A stretch of DNA of 33,003 nt from Klenkia sp. PcliD-1-E (GCF_024124375.1 NZ_JAMXRZ010000041.1:1-33003), one strand, 5' to 3'; positions 6,872 through 14,505 are shown, numbered from the stretch's first letter. Translations and numbers: made by a program. Notes: generated by a model not told the origin, from the sequence alone.

Positions 6872-7537
6872 CTGGCGGCCCAGGGGGGTGGTGTCCAGCG
6901 CGGCGGTGAGGCCGGCCGGGGTGTCGTACAGCTCGACGGCGCCCGCCGCCCGCAGCTCGTCGTCGCCGAAGCCGCCGGACCGGACGACGTAGGCCGGCAT
7001 CCCCGCCCGCTTGGCCGCCTCGACGTCGTAGACCGAGTCGCCGACGACGACGGCCGGTGCGTCGTCGGGCTCGCCGAGCTTGGCCAGCGCCGTCCGCAGC
7101 AGGTCCGGGGCGGGCTTGGAGGACTCGACGTCGTCGCTGGTGGTCCACGCCTCGGCCAGCTCCCGGGCGTCGAGCAGGTCCAGGTAGTGGTCGACCTGGT
7201 CGGCCTTGCCTGAGCTGGCCAGCACCAGCCGGTGCCCGGCCTCCCGGACGGCGATGAGCAGGTCGCGGGCACCGGGCAGCGGGGACAGCTCGCCGAGCAG
7301 CGGCTGCACCTCCTGCTGCCACCGGTCCCGCACCTGGTCGCCCAGCCGCTCCTCCAGCTCCTCGCCCCCCACCGCGGCCACCAGCTGGTCACCGCCCATG
7401 CCGATCAGCCGGTGCAGCCGCCACACCGGCACGGTCTCGCCGAGGGACCGGAAGGCCCGGTACCAGGCCAGCGCGTGGTGGTAGTTGGAGTCGACGAGGG
7501 TGCCGTCCACGTCGAGGACGGCGATGCGGGGAGCCAT
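6866..7537 (-). CDS. HAD-family hydrolase (phosphoglycolate phosphatase-like)
   Basis: A 223-residue HAD-superfamily phosphatase. Motif I is DVDGTLVDS near the N-terminus (nucleophile and acid Asp), motif II the SSGK segment in LASSGKADQV, motif III a Lys in SSKPAPD, and motif IV GDSVYDVEAA. A helical cap lies between motifs I and II, as in phosphoglycolate phosphatase and beta-phosphoglucomutase types; the exact substrate is not evident. ATG 7537 gives MAPRIAVLDVDG; a GTG at 7558 would add seven residues. It diverges from the DUF5946-type gene. Its being next to gpgS tempts a GpgP assignment, but GpgP belongs to the histidine-phosphatase family in mycobacteria, so I do not make that call. 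Confidence 0.85.
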   Translation of the reverse strand: MAPRIAVLDVDGTLVDSNYHHALAWYRAFRSLGETVPVWRLHRLIGMGGDQLVAAVGGEELEERLGDQVRDRWQQEVQPLLGELSPLPGARDLLIAVREAGHRLVLASSGKADQVDHYLDLLDARELAEAWTTSDDVESSKPAPDLLRTALAKLGEPDDAPAVVVGDSVYDVEAAKRAGMPAYVVRSGGFGDDELRAAGAVELYDTPAGLTAALDTTPLGRQR

Positions 7538-7618
7538 GGCCACCACGTTCCCGGCCACCCCGGGGGCTCAACCCCCTGCCCCCAGCGCGTCGCCGGGGCG
7601 TGCGGCAGGATCGCCCGG

Positions 7619-8068
7619 GTGACCCCCGCCAGCCCCACCGACGGGACCTCCGCCCTCCCCGAGCCGCCGACCGTGGTGTCGCGCTGCCCGGGCTGCGGGG
7701 CCGTGCTCGCCGCCGTCCCCGGTCTGGAGGCCCGGCACGAGGGCGCCTCGCCCGGCTGCACCCGGCTGTTCGACGTCACCGTCCGGGGCCTGCGCGACGA
7801 GGCGCCCAGCGACGTGCGCACCGCCGGCCTGGTCGAGCTCGCGACCGCCGCCTACGACGCGCAGCACGGCGGCGGCCCCGATGCCGTGGCGCGGCTGCGC
7901 ACCCAGCTCGGCGAGGGCGCCCGCCGTCCGGTGCTCGACGCCCCGCCGGCGCAGTGGCGCTCGACCGTCGCCGACGTCGCCGCCGACCTCGACGTCGTCG
8001 ACCTGCCGGTGCTGCTGCGCTCGTGGGCGCAGGCGGTGTCGGCGGACTGGGCCGGCGACCCCGCCTGA
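7619..8068 (+). CDS. DUF5946-type protein of unknown function
   Basis: A 149-residue cytosolic protein. It has an N-terminal CPGCGAVL knuckle (C at about residues 22 and 25) with a third Cys in ASPGCTRLF. It then has AYDAQHGGGP and the C-terminal pattern STVADVAADLDVVDLPVLLRSWAQAVSADW, which together resemble the DUF5946 family (CPGCGA, DAYAxQHP, TVADV, WAxSVWxAW). The cysteines could hold a metal, but a fourth ligand is not obvious. No function is known. The GTG start at 7619 has a weak CAGGA upstream. It precedes a TetR gene by 42 bp on the same strand, although that regulator appears to have its own promoter. Confidence 0.65.
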   Translation: MTPASPTDGTSALPEPPTVVSRCPGCGAVLAAVPGLEARHEGASPGCTRLFDVTVRGLRDEAPSDVRTAGLVELATAAYDAQHGGGPDAVARLRTQLGEGARRPVLDAPPAQWRSTVADVAADLDVVDLPVLLRSWAQAVSADWAGDPA

Positions 8069-8079
8069 CACCCTCCCCG

Positions 8080-8102
8080 TGTGACCGCTCTCACTTTATG
8101 AT
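8080..8102 (+). promoter_or_regulatory. Candidate CRP-like site plus -10 for the TetR gene
   Basis: TGTGACCGCTCTCACT (8080-8095) matches TGTGA-N6-TCACA, the CRP/GlxR-type consensus, at all but the last base. It is followed at once by TATGAT (8097-8102), 5 of 6 to the -10 consensus. Transcription would start about 8109, one or two bases before ATG 8111, so the mRNA would be almost leaderless. CCCGTG (8076-8081) and CACGGG (8103-8108) form a second outer inverted repeat that the TetR protein itself might use. Both readings are inference. Confidence 0.4.
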
Positions 8103-8110
8103 CACGGGCC

Positions 8111-8878
8111 ATGGGGGACGAGCCGGCCGACCGCCGGGCACGCAAGAAGGCCCGCACCCACGACGAGGTACGGGCCGTGGCCCAGCGGCTGTTCGCCGAG
8201 CGGGGCTTCGACGCGGTGACGGTCGCCGACGTCGCCGAGGTGGCCGACGTCGCCGTGCAGACGGTCTTCAACCACTTCCCCACCAAGGAGGACCTCTACT
8301 TCGCCGGGCGCTCACCCTGGGTCGACGGCCCCGCACATGCGGTCGCCGACCGGGCGCCCGGCACCGGCGCGGTGGGCACCGCGCACGCCTGGGTCGCCCA
8401 CCACGTGCTCGCCGTCCCGCTGCTGCTGCGACGCCCGGCGCACCGGAACTTCCTGTCCACGGTGCAGGCCAGCCCCGCGCTCATGGTCCAGCTCCGCGAG
8501 CTCACCCGGCGCAGCGAGGAGCGGCTGGCCGCCGCGCTGCTCGCTGACTGGACGGCCACGGTCGGGCGGGTGGACGGCCTACGCCTCGTTGCCCGCCTGA
8601 CCAGCGGCCTGCTGATCACCACGGGCCGGATTGCCCTCGTCGACCTGTGGGCCGACCTCGCCGACCTGCCGGTCGGCGACCCCCGCCTCCCCGCGGCCGT
8701 CGGCGACGCCCGCCGGCGCAGCCGCACCGCCCTCGACGCGGTGGGCGGCGGGTTCAGGCTCCTGGCCGACCGCGACGACGCATCGGCCGCGTTCCGCCTC
8801 GTCGCCGAGCTGGAACGCGGCCGCCAGCCGGACGCCCGGTTGGCCCGTCGGACCGTGATCAGGCCGCCGGTGCGGTGA
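8111..8878 (+). CDS. TetR/AcrR-family regulator
   Basis: A 255-residue one-component regulator. The N-terminal 60 residues carry the TetR helix-turn-helix: RTHDEVRAVAQRLFAERGFDAVTVADVAEVADVAVQTVFNHFPTKEDL, with the family's usual NHFxTKExL end. The rest is a helical ligand-binding and dimerisation domain with no recognisable ligand signature. ATG 8111 has no Shine-Dalgarno and the -10 lies right before it, so a leaderless transcript is likely. No efflux pump or enzyme sits next to it, so its target is unknown; self-regulation is plausible. Its 3' end overlaps the convergent TetR gene by 20 bp. Confidence 0.88.
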   Translation: MGDEPADRRARKKARTHDEVRAVAQRLFAERGFDAVTVADVAEVADVAVQTVFNHFPTKEDLYFAGRSPWVDGPAHAVADRAPGTGAVGTAHAWVAHHVLAVPLLLRRPAHRNFLSTVQASPALMVQLRELTRRSEERLAAALLADWTATVGRVDGLRLVARLTSGLLITTGRIALVDLWADLADLPVGDPRLPAAVGDARRRSRTALDAVGGGFRLLADRDDASAAFRLVAELERGRQPDARLARRTVIRPPVR

Positions 8879-9479
8879 CCGCGGGCAGCAGCACCCGGTC
8901 CACCATCGCGGTCACCTCGTCGCCCGACAGCGGCGAGGAGAAGGCGGTGTACCGCTCCCACCACAGGGCCTGCACCAGGGTGCGCAGCAGGGCCAGCCGC
9001 TCGGGGGCCACCGGCTCGCCACGCTCGCCCGACCGCCGTGCCAGCTCGTCCAGGACGGCGGCCAGCGGCTGCACCACCGCGGCGTCCAGCCCGGCCCGCA
9101 GCTCGTCGTCGTGGCGGGCCGCCCCCACCAGGCCGGCGGCGGCGCGCTCCTCGCGGGAGAGCTCCTGCGTCCACGGCTGCAGCAGTGCGACCAGGTCGCC
9201 CCGCAGCGATCCGGTGTCCTCGGGGCAGGCGACCAGCTCGAAGCCGCCGACGGCGTGCCGCACCAGGGCCGACATCGTGGGCCAGCGGCGGTAGATGCCT
9301 GCCTTCCCGGCCCGCGCCCGGGCGGCGACCCGGTCGCTGTTGAGCCGGCCCCAGCCCTCGTCGGCCAGGATGTCCACCGCCACGGCCACCAACTGCTCGG
9401 AAAGCTCCGGGCTGAGCGGGCGGCCGGGGGAACGGTGCGCGGCCCGCGCGGGCAGGTCGGTGTTCGTCACGAGGTCCAT
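8859..9479 (-). CDS. TetR-family regulator
   Basis: A 206-residue TetR regulator. The HTH region is ELSEQLVAVAVDILADEGWGRLNSDRVAARARAGKAGIYRRWPTMSAL, with the AGIYRRWPTKxxL-type recognition helix found in many actinobacterial regulators that have the TetR_C_16/TetR_C_11-like C-terminus. ATG 9479 starts MDLVTNTDLP just ahead of the HTH. An upstream GTG would add 27 residues without homology-like character. The target is unknown. It is not related closely to the convergent TetR gene with which it shares 20 bp at the 3' ends. It lies downstream of menB on the same strand, separated by about 100 bp that contain a palindrome. Confidence 0.85.
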   Translation of the reverse strand: MDLVTNTDLPARAAHRSPGRPLSPELSEQLVAVAVDILADEGWGRLNSDRVAARARAGKAGIYRRWPTMSALVRHAVGGFELVACPEDTGSLRGDLVALLQPWTQELSREERAAAGLVGAARHDDELRAGLDAAVVQPLAAVLDELARRSGERGEPVAPERLALLRTLVQALWWERYTAFSSPLSGDEVTAMVDRVLLPAVTAPAA

Positions 9480-9555
9480 CGTGCACGACTCAGTGGAGTC
9501 ACCACAACGACCGACACCGTCCAGCGTCCACGCGTCACACGTAACACGGTAAGCC

Positions 9556-9570
9556 TTCACGGGCCGTGAA
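9556..9570. promoter_or_regulatory. Perfect 15-bp palindrome upstream of the TetR gene
   Basis: TTCACGGGCCGTGAA has 7-base arms around one central base. It lies 77 bases upstream of the TetR ATG (9479) and 12 bases after the menB stop (9582-9584). It may be a TetR operator or the stem of a short terminator for menB. Next to it, 9538-9548 carries the direct repeat ACACGTAACACG. Confidence 0.4.
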
Positions 9571-9581
9571 CGGCCGCATCG

Positions 9582-10472
9582 TCAGACGTGCCACGGGAAA
9601 CGCGAGAAATCGGGCTTCCGCTTCTCCAGGAAGGAGTCCCGGCCCTCCACCGCCTCCTCCGCCATGTAGGCCAGCCGGGTGGTCTCCCCGGCGAACAGCT
9701 GCTGGCCGACCAGGCCGTCGTCGACGAGGTTGAAGGAGTACTTCAGCATCCGCTGCGCGGTGGGGCTCTTTGCCACGACCGCCCGGGCCCACTCCAGCGC
9801 CCGGGTCTCCAGCTCCGCGTGCGGCACGACCGCGTTGACCATCCCCATCCGGTGGGCGTCGGCGGCGGAGTACTCGCTGCCGAGGAAGAAGATCTCGCGG
9901 GCGAACTTCTGGCCCACCTGGCGCGCCAGGTAGGCCGAGCCGTAGCCGCCGTCGAAGCTGCCGACGTCGGCGTCGGTCTGCTTGAACCGGGCGTGCTCCT
10001 CGCTGGCCAGCGTCAGGTCGCTCACCACGTGCAGGCTGTGGCCACCGCCGGCCGCCCACCCCGGGACGACGCAGACCACGACCTTGGGCATGAACCGGAT
10101 GAGCCGCTGCACCTCGAGGATGTGCAGTCGGCCGTTCACCCCCGCACCGGCCTCGTAGCCGTAGCGGCCGCGCACCCGCTGGTCGCCGCCGGAGCAGAAC
10201 GCCCAGCCGCCGTCCCGCGGGCTGGGGCCGTTGCCGGTGAGCAGCACGCAGCCCACCGCGGTGTCCAGCCGGGCGTGCTCGAGCACCTGCAGCAGCTGGT
10301 CGACCGTCTGCGGCCGGAAGGCGTTGCGCACCTCGGGCCGGTCGAAGGCCACCCGCACGACCCCGCCCTCCACCGCGCGGTGGTAGGTGAGGTCGGTCAG
10401 CCCCTCGAAGCCGGGCACCTGCTCCCACACGGAGGGGTCGAAGATCTCCGAGACGCCGTCCAGTGCACTCAC
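9582..10472 (-). CDS. menB: 1,4-dihydroxy-2-naphthoyl-CoA synthase
   Basis: A 296-residue crotonase-fold enzyme that closes the second ring of menaquinone from o-succinylbenzoyl-CoA. The sequence is almost textbook actinobacterial MenB: PGFEGLTDLTYHRAV at the start, FDRPEVRNAFRPQTVDQL, the MenB-specific GPSPRDGGWAFCSGGDQR, LIRFMPKVVVCVVPGWAAGGGHSLHVV oxyanion-hole segment, KQTDADVGSFDGGYGSAYLARQVG with the catalytic Asp, and GQQLFAGETTRLAYM near the C-terminus. The start is GTG 10472, 10 bp after the stop of the upstream ThDP enzyme gene, so the two are probably co-transcribed. No other men genes are in the window. Confidence 0.97.
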   Translation of the reverse strand: MSALDGVSEIFDPSVWEQVPGFEGLTDLTYHRAVEGGVVRVAFDRPEVRNAFRPQTVDQLLQVLEHARLDTAVGCVLLTGNGPSPRDGGWAFCSGGDQRVRGRYGYEAGAGVNGRLHILEVQRLIRFMPKVVVCVVPGWAAGGGHSLHVVSDLTLASEEHARFKQTDADVGSFDGGYGSAYLARQVGQKFAREIFFLGSEYSAADAHRMGMVNAVVPHAELETRALEWARAVVAKSPTAQRMLKYSFNLVDDGLVGQQLFAGETTRLAYMAEEAVEGRDSFLEKRKPDFSRFPWHV

Positions 10473-10482
10473 GGGCGGGACG

Positions 10483-12309
10483 CTACCCGCCGGTGATCGC
10501 GTCCTTGGCCCGGTGCCACAGGCCCTTCGCCGGCGCGCCCACCGCCTCGCGCAGCCCGTCGGCGATCACCAGCGGAACACTGGGATCGCCCTTCAGCTGC
10601 GACTTCGCGGTGTTCACCACCTGCTCCAGGGTCAGGTGCGGCGGGATCATCGGCACGTTCGCGTCGACGACGGCGTCCACCACGAACGGCCGGTCGGCGG
10701 CCAGCGCCTCCTCCCAGAGCCCGGCCACCTCACCGGGCTCGCTGACCCGCCGCCCGCCCAGGCCCAGCAGCCCGGCCCAGTCGGCGTAGGGGACGTCGGG
10801 CAGGTCCTGGCTCTCGGCGAACGGGACGTCGCCGACCATCGCCCGCATCTCCCAGGTCACGAACGACAGGTCCCGGTTGTTCAGCACCAGGACGACGAAG
10901 GTCGGGTCGGCCCAGGTGCGCCAGTAGCGGCTGACCGTGATCAGCTCGTTGACGCCGTTCATCTGCATGGCGCCGTCGCCGACCAGGGCGAAGACCGGCC
11001 GGTCGGGGTGGGCGGTCTTCGCCGCGATGGCGTAGGGCAGGGCGCCGCCCATCGACAGCAGGGTGCCGCTCAGGCTGGCCAGCATCCCCGGGCGCAGGTC
11101 GACGTCCCGGGCGAAGTGGCTGGTCGACGTCCCGCAGTCCACGGCCAGCATCGCGTCGTCGGGCAGCCGGTCGGACAGCTCCCGGACGACGAACTCCGGG
11201 TTCAGCTCGTGGGTCGTCGTGGCCACCCGGGCGGCCGACTGCTCGCGCCAGGCGTGCGTCCACCGACCGACCTGCTCGCGCCAGCTGCCGTCGCGGTCGC
11301 CGCGCAGCAGGGGCAGCAGCGCGGCCAGGGTCTCCCGCGCGTCGCCGACCAGGTTGACGTCGGTGTCGTAGCGCAGGCCGCAGTTCGCGCCGTCGATGTC
11401 GATCTGCACCGCCCGGGCCTGGCCGGGGGCGGGGTAGAAGTCGGAGTAGGGCATGGTCGAGCCCACGATCAGCAGGCCGTCGCACTCGCGCATGAGGTCC
11501 CAGCTGGCCCGGGTGCCGAGCAGCCCGATGGCGCCGGTGACCCAGGGCAGCCGGTCGTCGAGCACCGCCTTGCCCAGCAGCGCCTTGGCCACGCCGGCGT
11601 CCAGCCGGTCGGCGACGGCGGTGAGCTCGCTGGTCGCGCCCAGGCAGCCGGCGCCGGCCAGCACCGCCACCCGCTCGCAGCCGTCGAGCAGGGCGGCGGC
11701 CTCGCGCAGCGCCGCCGCCGGCGGCACGGTCGCGGTCGTGCTGGGGACGGCGCTGGTGTGCGCGTAGCCGTGCGCGTCCGGTGGCTCCACCACGGCGTCC
11801 TCGACCAGGACGTCGCTGGGCAGGACGACGGCGGTGACGGTGCGGTGGGCCAGCGCGGTCCGGGCCGCGCGGTCGACCACGTGCCGCACCTGGCTGGGCT
11901 CGCTCACCTGGGCGACGTAGGCGCCGGCGACGTCCTTGACCAGGTTGAGCAGGTCGACCTCCTGGTAGTAGCCGCTGCCCTGCGCGTTGCGCGCGGTGTG
12001 CCCGAGCAGGGCCACCACCGGCACGTGGTCGAGCTTGGCGTCGTAGAGGCCGTTGAGCGCGTGGACGGCGCCGGGACCGCTGGTCACCACCGCGCAGCCG
12101 ATCGGCGACCCGCCGTACTTGACGTCCGCGCAGGCGGCGAAGGCGGCGGTCTCCTCGTGCCGGACCTGCACGAACTCCGCGTCGCCCGCGTCCACCGCCT
12201 TGCGGAGCGCGCTCATCACGCCGCCGATCCCGTCGCCGGGGTAGCCGTAGAAGCGCCGGACGCCCCACTCCCCCAGCCGTGCCACCACGTGCTCGCCGAC
12301 CGTCGTCAT
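10483..12309 (-). CDS. ThDP-dependent enzyme, PoxB-like (pyruvate oxidase/dehydrogenase quinone type)
   Basis: A 608-residue member of the acetohydroxyacid-synthase/pyruvate-oxidase family. The N-terminal domain has GYPGDGIGGVMSAL and the catalytic Glu in RHEETAAF (E52/E53); a central FAD/DHS-like domain follows; the C-terminal domain holds the ThDP motif GDGAMQMNGVNELITVSRYW through LVLNN. It is cytosolic or peripheral. PoxB-type enzymes oxidise pyruvate to acetate and CO2 and pass electrons to quinone, which would fit its location directly upstream of menB. Other members decarboxylate other 2-oxo acids, so the substrate is open. It is not MenD: that family's signatures are missing. ATG 12309; divergent from the EEP gene. 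Confidence 0.85.
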   Translation of the reverse strand: MTTVGEHVVARLGEWGVRRFYGYPGDGIGGVMSALRKAVDAGDAEFVQVRHEETAAFAACADVKYGGSPIGCAVVTSGPGAVHALNGLYDAKLDHVPVVALLGHTARNAQGSGYYQEVDLLNLVKDVAGAYVAQVSEPSQVRHVVDRAARTALAHRTVTAVVLPSDVLVEDAVVEPPDAHGYAHTSAVPSTTATVPPAAALREAAALLDGCERVAVLAGAGCLGATSELTAVADRLDAGVAKALLGKAVLDDRLPWVTGAIGLLGTRASWDLMRECDGLLIVGSTMPYSDFYPAPGQARAVQIDIDGANCGLRYDTDVNLVGDARETLAALLPLLRGDRDGSWREQVGRWTHAWREQSAARVATTTHELNPEFVVRELSDRLPDDAMLAVDCGTSTSHFARDVDLRPGMLASLSGTLLSMGGALPYAIAAKTAHPDRPVFALVGDGAMQMNGVNELITVSRYWRTWADPTFVVLVLNNRDLSFVTWEMRAMVGDVPFAESQDLPDVPYADWAGLLGLGGRRVSEPGEVAGLWEEALAADRPFVVDAVVDANVPMIPPHLTLEQVVNTAKSQLKGDPSVPLVIADGLREAVGAPAKGLWHRAKDAITGG

Positions 12310-12370
12310 GCGCCGCCCCTACCCGCTGGCGTCCCCGCCAGACGTGATCGGCGCGCCGGACCGCCGGGGA

Positions 12371-12389
12371 ACCGGCACGCTGTGCCGGT
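12371..12389. promoter_or_regulatory. Hairpin over the EEP start codon
   Basis: ACCGGCAC (12371-12378) and GTGCCGGT (12382-12389) are a perfect inverted repeat around GCT. The right arm ends in the first two bases of the chosen GTG start (12388) and contains the alternative GTG at 12382. In RNA the stem would bury the start region. In DNA it could be an operator in the 78-bp divergent spacer with the ThDP gene. Confidence 0.45.
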
Positions 12390-13164
12390 GCGCGTGGGCT
12401 CGTTCAACATCGCCTCCGGCCGGGACGCCGGCGGCCGGTCCGTCGACGGCACCGCCCTCGCCGCCGCGCTGGCCGACGTCGACGTCGACGTGCTGGCGCT
12501 GCAGGAGGTCGACGTCGACCAGCCGCGCTCGCACGGGGTGCACCAGCCGGCGGTCGCCGCGCAGGCCCTGGGGGCGGTCGACTGGCGCTACGCCCCCACC
12601 CTGGCCGGGACCCCCGACCCGTTCGCGTCGTGGTCGCGGCTGGACCCGGTGCTCGACCAGGGCTCGCTGACCGGCCCGCACTACGGGATCGCGCTGGTGT
12701 CGCGGCGTCCGGTGCGCCGCTGGCACGTGCTGCACCTGGACCCGGGCCCGCTCAAGCTCCCGCTGGTGGCGCCCGACCCGCGGACCGGGGCGAGGAGGCT
12801 CTGGTGGTTCCCCGACGAGCCACGGGCCGCCGTGGCCGCGGAGCTCGACGGGCTGACCGTCGTCGGCACCCACCTGTCCTTCGCCGCGCCCACCGCCGCC
12901 CGGCAGCTGCGCGAGGTGCACCGGTGGGTGGCCGGCATGCCCGGCCCGGTCGTGGTCGCCGGCGACCTCAACCTGGGCGGCTCGCTGTCGGCGCTGGTCA
13001 CCCGCGGGCGCCGGCTGGTCGCCGAGCGCACCTGGCCCGCCCCCGACCCCAGGGTGCAGTTCGACCACCTGCTGGCGCTGCACGGCACGCACGGCGCCGA
13101 CCCCGAGGTGCGTCAGCTGGCGGTCGGCGACCACCGGATGGTGGCGGTCACGCTCTCCCCGTGA
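12388..13164 (+). CDS. Endonuclease/exonuclease/phosphatase (EEP) family protein
   Basis: A 258-residue EEP-fold metal-dependent phosphoesterase. The ordered motifs are VGSFNIASG (Asn ligand), DVLALQEVD (Glu ligand), TVVGTHLSF (His), VVVAGDLNLGG (catalytic Asp/Asn) and the final VGDHRMVAVTL (Asp-His pair), all present. It has no signal peptide, so it should act inside the cell; the substrate could be nucleic acid, inositol phosphate or phospholipid, and nothing here decides. Three in-frame GTG codons (12382, 12388, 12394) compete as starts; 12388 is a compromise because none has a good ribosome-binding site. The 3' end overlaps the convergent Pr6Pr gene by 17 bp. Confidence 0.85.
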   Translation: MRVGSFNIASGRDAGGRSVDGTALAAALADVDVDVLALQEVDVDQPRSHGVHQPAVAAQALGAVDWRYAPTLAGTPDPFASWSRLDPVLDQGSLTGPHYGIALVSRRPVRRWHVLHLDPGPLKLPLVAPDPRTGARRLWWFPDEPRAAVAAELDGLTVVGTHLSFAAPTAARQLREVHRWVAGMPGPVVVAGDLNLGGSLSALVTRGRRLVAERTWPAPDPRVQFDHLLALHGTHGADPEVRQLAVGDHRMVAVTLSP

Positions 13165-13801
13165 CCGGCAACCGCCGGTCCAGCAGGCGGAACAGCGAGA
13201 GCAGGGCCACCGCGAGGACGGCGACGAACCCGGTGTTGCGCAGCGCCGCGGCGTAGCCGAGCTCGCCGACGTCCAGGAACGGGTAGGGGTACCAGCCGCT
13301 CACCGCGCCGTGGGCGAGGGTGTAGCCGATCCAGGCCAGCGGCCAGACCATCGCCCAGCCGACCGTGGCCCAGGTGACCCGAGGGCGGGGGCCGAACAGC
13401 AGCCAGCCGACCAGCGCCAGCGGCGGCGCGACGTAGTGCAGGCCGGCGTTGGTCACCGCGCCCAGCCCGGTCGGGTGCAGCATCGGCGCCAGGACGACGG
13501 CGTAGACCAGGCCGGTGACGACGATGCCCAGCAGCGCGGTCAGCCGCAGCGGCCGCCACCACCGCCCGTCGTGCTCCGGGTCGCGCACCAGCGGCAGCAC
13601 CGAGAGCAGCACCAGCACGTTGCTCTGGATGGTGAAGTAGCTCCAGAACCGGATGACCCGGGTGCCGGTGCCCGGGTCCTCGGCCGGCACCAGGACGCTC
13701 GCCCCGGTCAGCGACCGCCCGAACTCCGTCAGCACCGACAGCACGACGACGGCGGCCAGCACGCCCCAGAACACCCGGGCGAGCCGGGACCGATCGGTCA
13801 T
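13148..13801 (-). CDS. Pr6Pr-family integral membrane protein
   Basis: A 217-residue protein with six predicted membrane helices. Diagnostic stretches are RFWSYFTIQSNVLVLLSVL in the second helix, LHYVAPPLALVGWLLFGPRPRVTWATVGWAM, and AWIGYTLAHGAVSGWYPYPFLDVGELGY before the last helix. These match the actinobacterial Pr6Pr (FAR-17a/AIG1-like) membrane family, for which no biochemical role is established in bacteria; eukaryotic relatives are threonine hydrolases of fatty acid esters. ATG 13801 follows a 52-bp gap after the Nudix gene on the same strand, so the two may share a transcript. Confidence 0.85.
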   Translation of the reverse strand: MTDRSRLARVFWGVLAAVVVLSVLTEFGRSLTGASVLVPAEDPGTGTRVIRFWSYFTIQSNVLVLLSVLPLVRDPEHDGRWWRPLRLTALLGIVVTGLVYAVVLAPMLHPTGLGAVTNAGLHYVAPPLALVGWLLFGPRPRVTWATVGWAMVWPLAWIGYTLAHGAVSGWYPYPFLDVGELGYAAALRNTGFVAVLAVALLSLFRLLDRRLPVTGRA

Positions 13802-13853
13802 GGCGGTGATGATGCCGCCCGGCACCGGCCCGCGTCGTCGATCCGGGGCGGTG

Positions 13854-14321
13854 TCAGCCGATGAGGGCACGCAGCGCCGGCAGGCTCGCGGCCAGCCCCG
13901 GGTGCAGCTGCACCCCCGGGTCGGCCAGCGGCAACCAGGCCACCTCGGTGCTCTCCCGGTTGAGCACCAGCTGCCCCGGCTCGAGCTCGCCGGTGGGCAC
14001 CGCCAGCACCGTGGTGTAGCTCCAGCCGCCGTGGTCGTCGACCGACTGCGCGCCCAGGGTGAGCTGGCCGGGCTGCAGCCCGAGCTCCTCGCGGGCCTCG
14101 CGCAGCGCGCCGTCGGCCGGGGTCTCGCCCAGGTCCAGCGCACCGCCGGGGGTGCCCCAGGTGCCGCCGTGGTGGCTCCACTCCACCCGGTGCTGCAACA
14201 GCGCCTCGGTGCCCGCCGTCCCGGCGCGGTGCACCAGCAGCCCCGCGGCACCCACCAGGCCCCAGTGCCGGTGGCCCAGCGCGCAGGTGGTCCACCCGTC
14301 GGTCGGTGAGGTGTGCGGCAC
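13854..14321 (-). CDS. Nudix hydrolase
   Basis: A 155-residue Nudix protein. The complete Nudix box GALDLGETPADGALREAREELGL fits GX5EX7REUXEEXGU, so the Mg-dependent pyrophosphatase site should be intact. Before it lies WGTPGGALDLG and an N-terminal HWGLVGAAGLLVHRAG strand pair. Such proteins cleave NDP-X compounds (nucleotide sugars, oxidised nucleotides, ADP-ribose); no subfamily marker is visible. GTG 14321 is the first start in frame, with a GGATGGGGCC stretch upstream. A tempting ATG at 14329 is in another frame. Confidence 0.88.
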   Translation of the reverse strand: MPHTSPTDGWTTCALGHRHWGLVGAAGLLVHRAGTAGTEALLQHRVEWSHHGGTWGTPGGALDLGETPADGALREAREELGLQPGQLTLGAQSVDDHGGWSYTTVLAVPTGELEPGQLVLNRESTEVAWLPLADPGVQLHPGLAASLPALRALIG

Positions 14322-14370
14322 GGCCCCATCCTCCCCGCCGCACCCTCGCCGCGCCCGGCCCCGCCCTGGG

Positions 14371-14440
14371 GGTGGCCGCACATCTCCGACGGTCTGCGCA
14401 CCGTGCCACGTCCGGCCACCGCCAGGGATGTCGGGCCACC
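14371..14440. repeat. 70-bp palindromic repeat, copy A
   Basis: Begins GGTGGCCGCACATC and ends GATGTCGGGCCACC, so its ends are inverted repeats (GGTGGCC..ACATC against GATGT..GGCCACC), with another GGCCACC in the middle and an inner hairpin ACGGT-CTGCGC-ACCGT. The same 70 bases occur at 15720-15789 in the same orientation with 60 of 70 identical and no gaps. It is non-coding and lies in the 234-bp spacer between the divergent Nudix and AbiEi-like genes. The rest of that spacer holds two GTCCACA copies. Confidence 0.85.
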
Positions 14441-14479
14441 TCGGTACCGGATGGGCCGTAGCAGCTCGTGGGCGCAGGC

Positions 14480-14505
14480 GTCCACAACCGTCGCCCCTGT
14501 CCACA
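14480..14505. promoter_or_regulatory. Direct repeat GTCCACA upstream of AbiEi-like gene
   Basis: GTCCACA occurs at 14480-14486 and 14499-14505, 19 bases apart (about two helical turns), 51 bp before the ATG at 14556. The second, CTGTCCACA, resembles a DnaA box (TTATCCACA, 7 of 9). AbiEi antitoxins bind repeats in their own promoters, so an autoregulatory operator is possible. This is inference. Confidence 0.3.

Noticed and set aside
6866-7537. HAD gene as glucosyl-3-phosphoglycerate phosphatase (gpgP) because it is next to gpgS
   Set aside because: The mycobacterial GpgP is of the histidine-phosphatase superfamily; this is a HAD protein on the opposite strand, so neighbourhood alone is not enough.
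8081-8094. tRNA or riboswitch in short spacers
   Set aside because: None of the spacers shows a cloverleaf, conserved riboswitch core or CCA end; the longest (14322-14555 and 15624-15834) are filled by the repeats described.
10483-12309. Assignment of the ThDP enzyme as MenD because menB follows
   Set aside because: The sequence has the acetohydroxyacid-synthase/PoxB layout and motifs (GYPGDG, GDGAMQMN) and lacks MenD features, so the menaquinone link is only positional.
14499-14505. DnaA box or origin of replication
   Set aside because: Only one weak match (7 of 9) and no cluster of boxes, AT-rich stretch or dnaA/dnaN genes.
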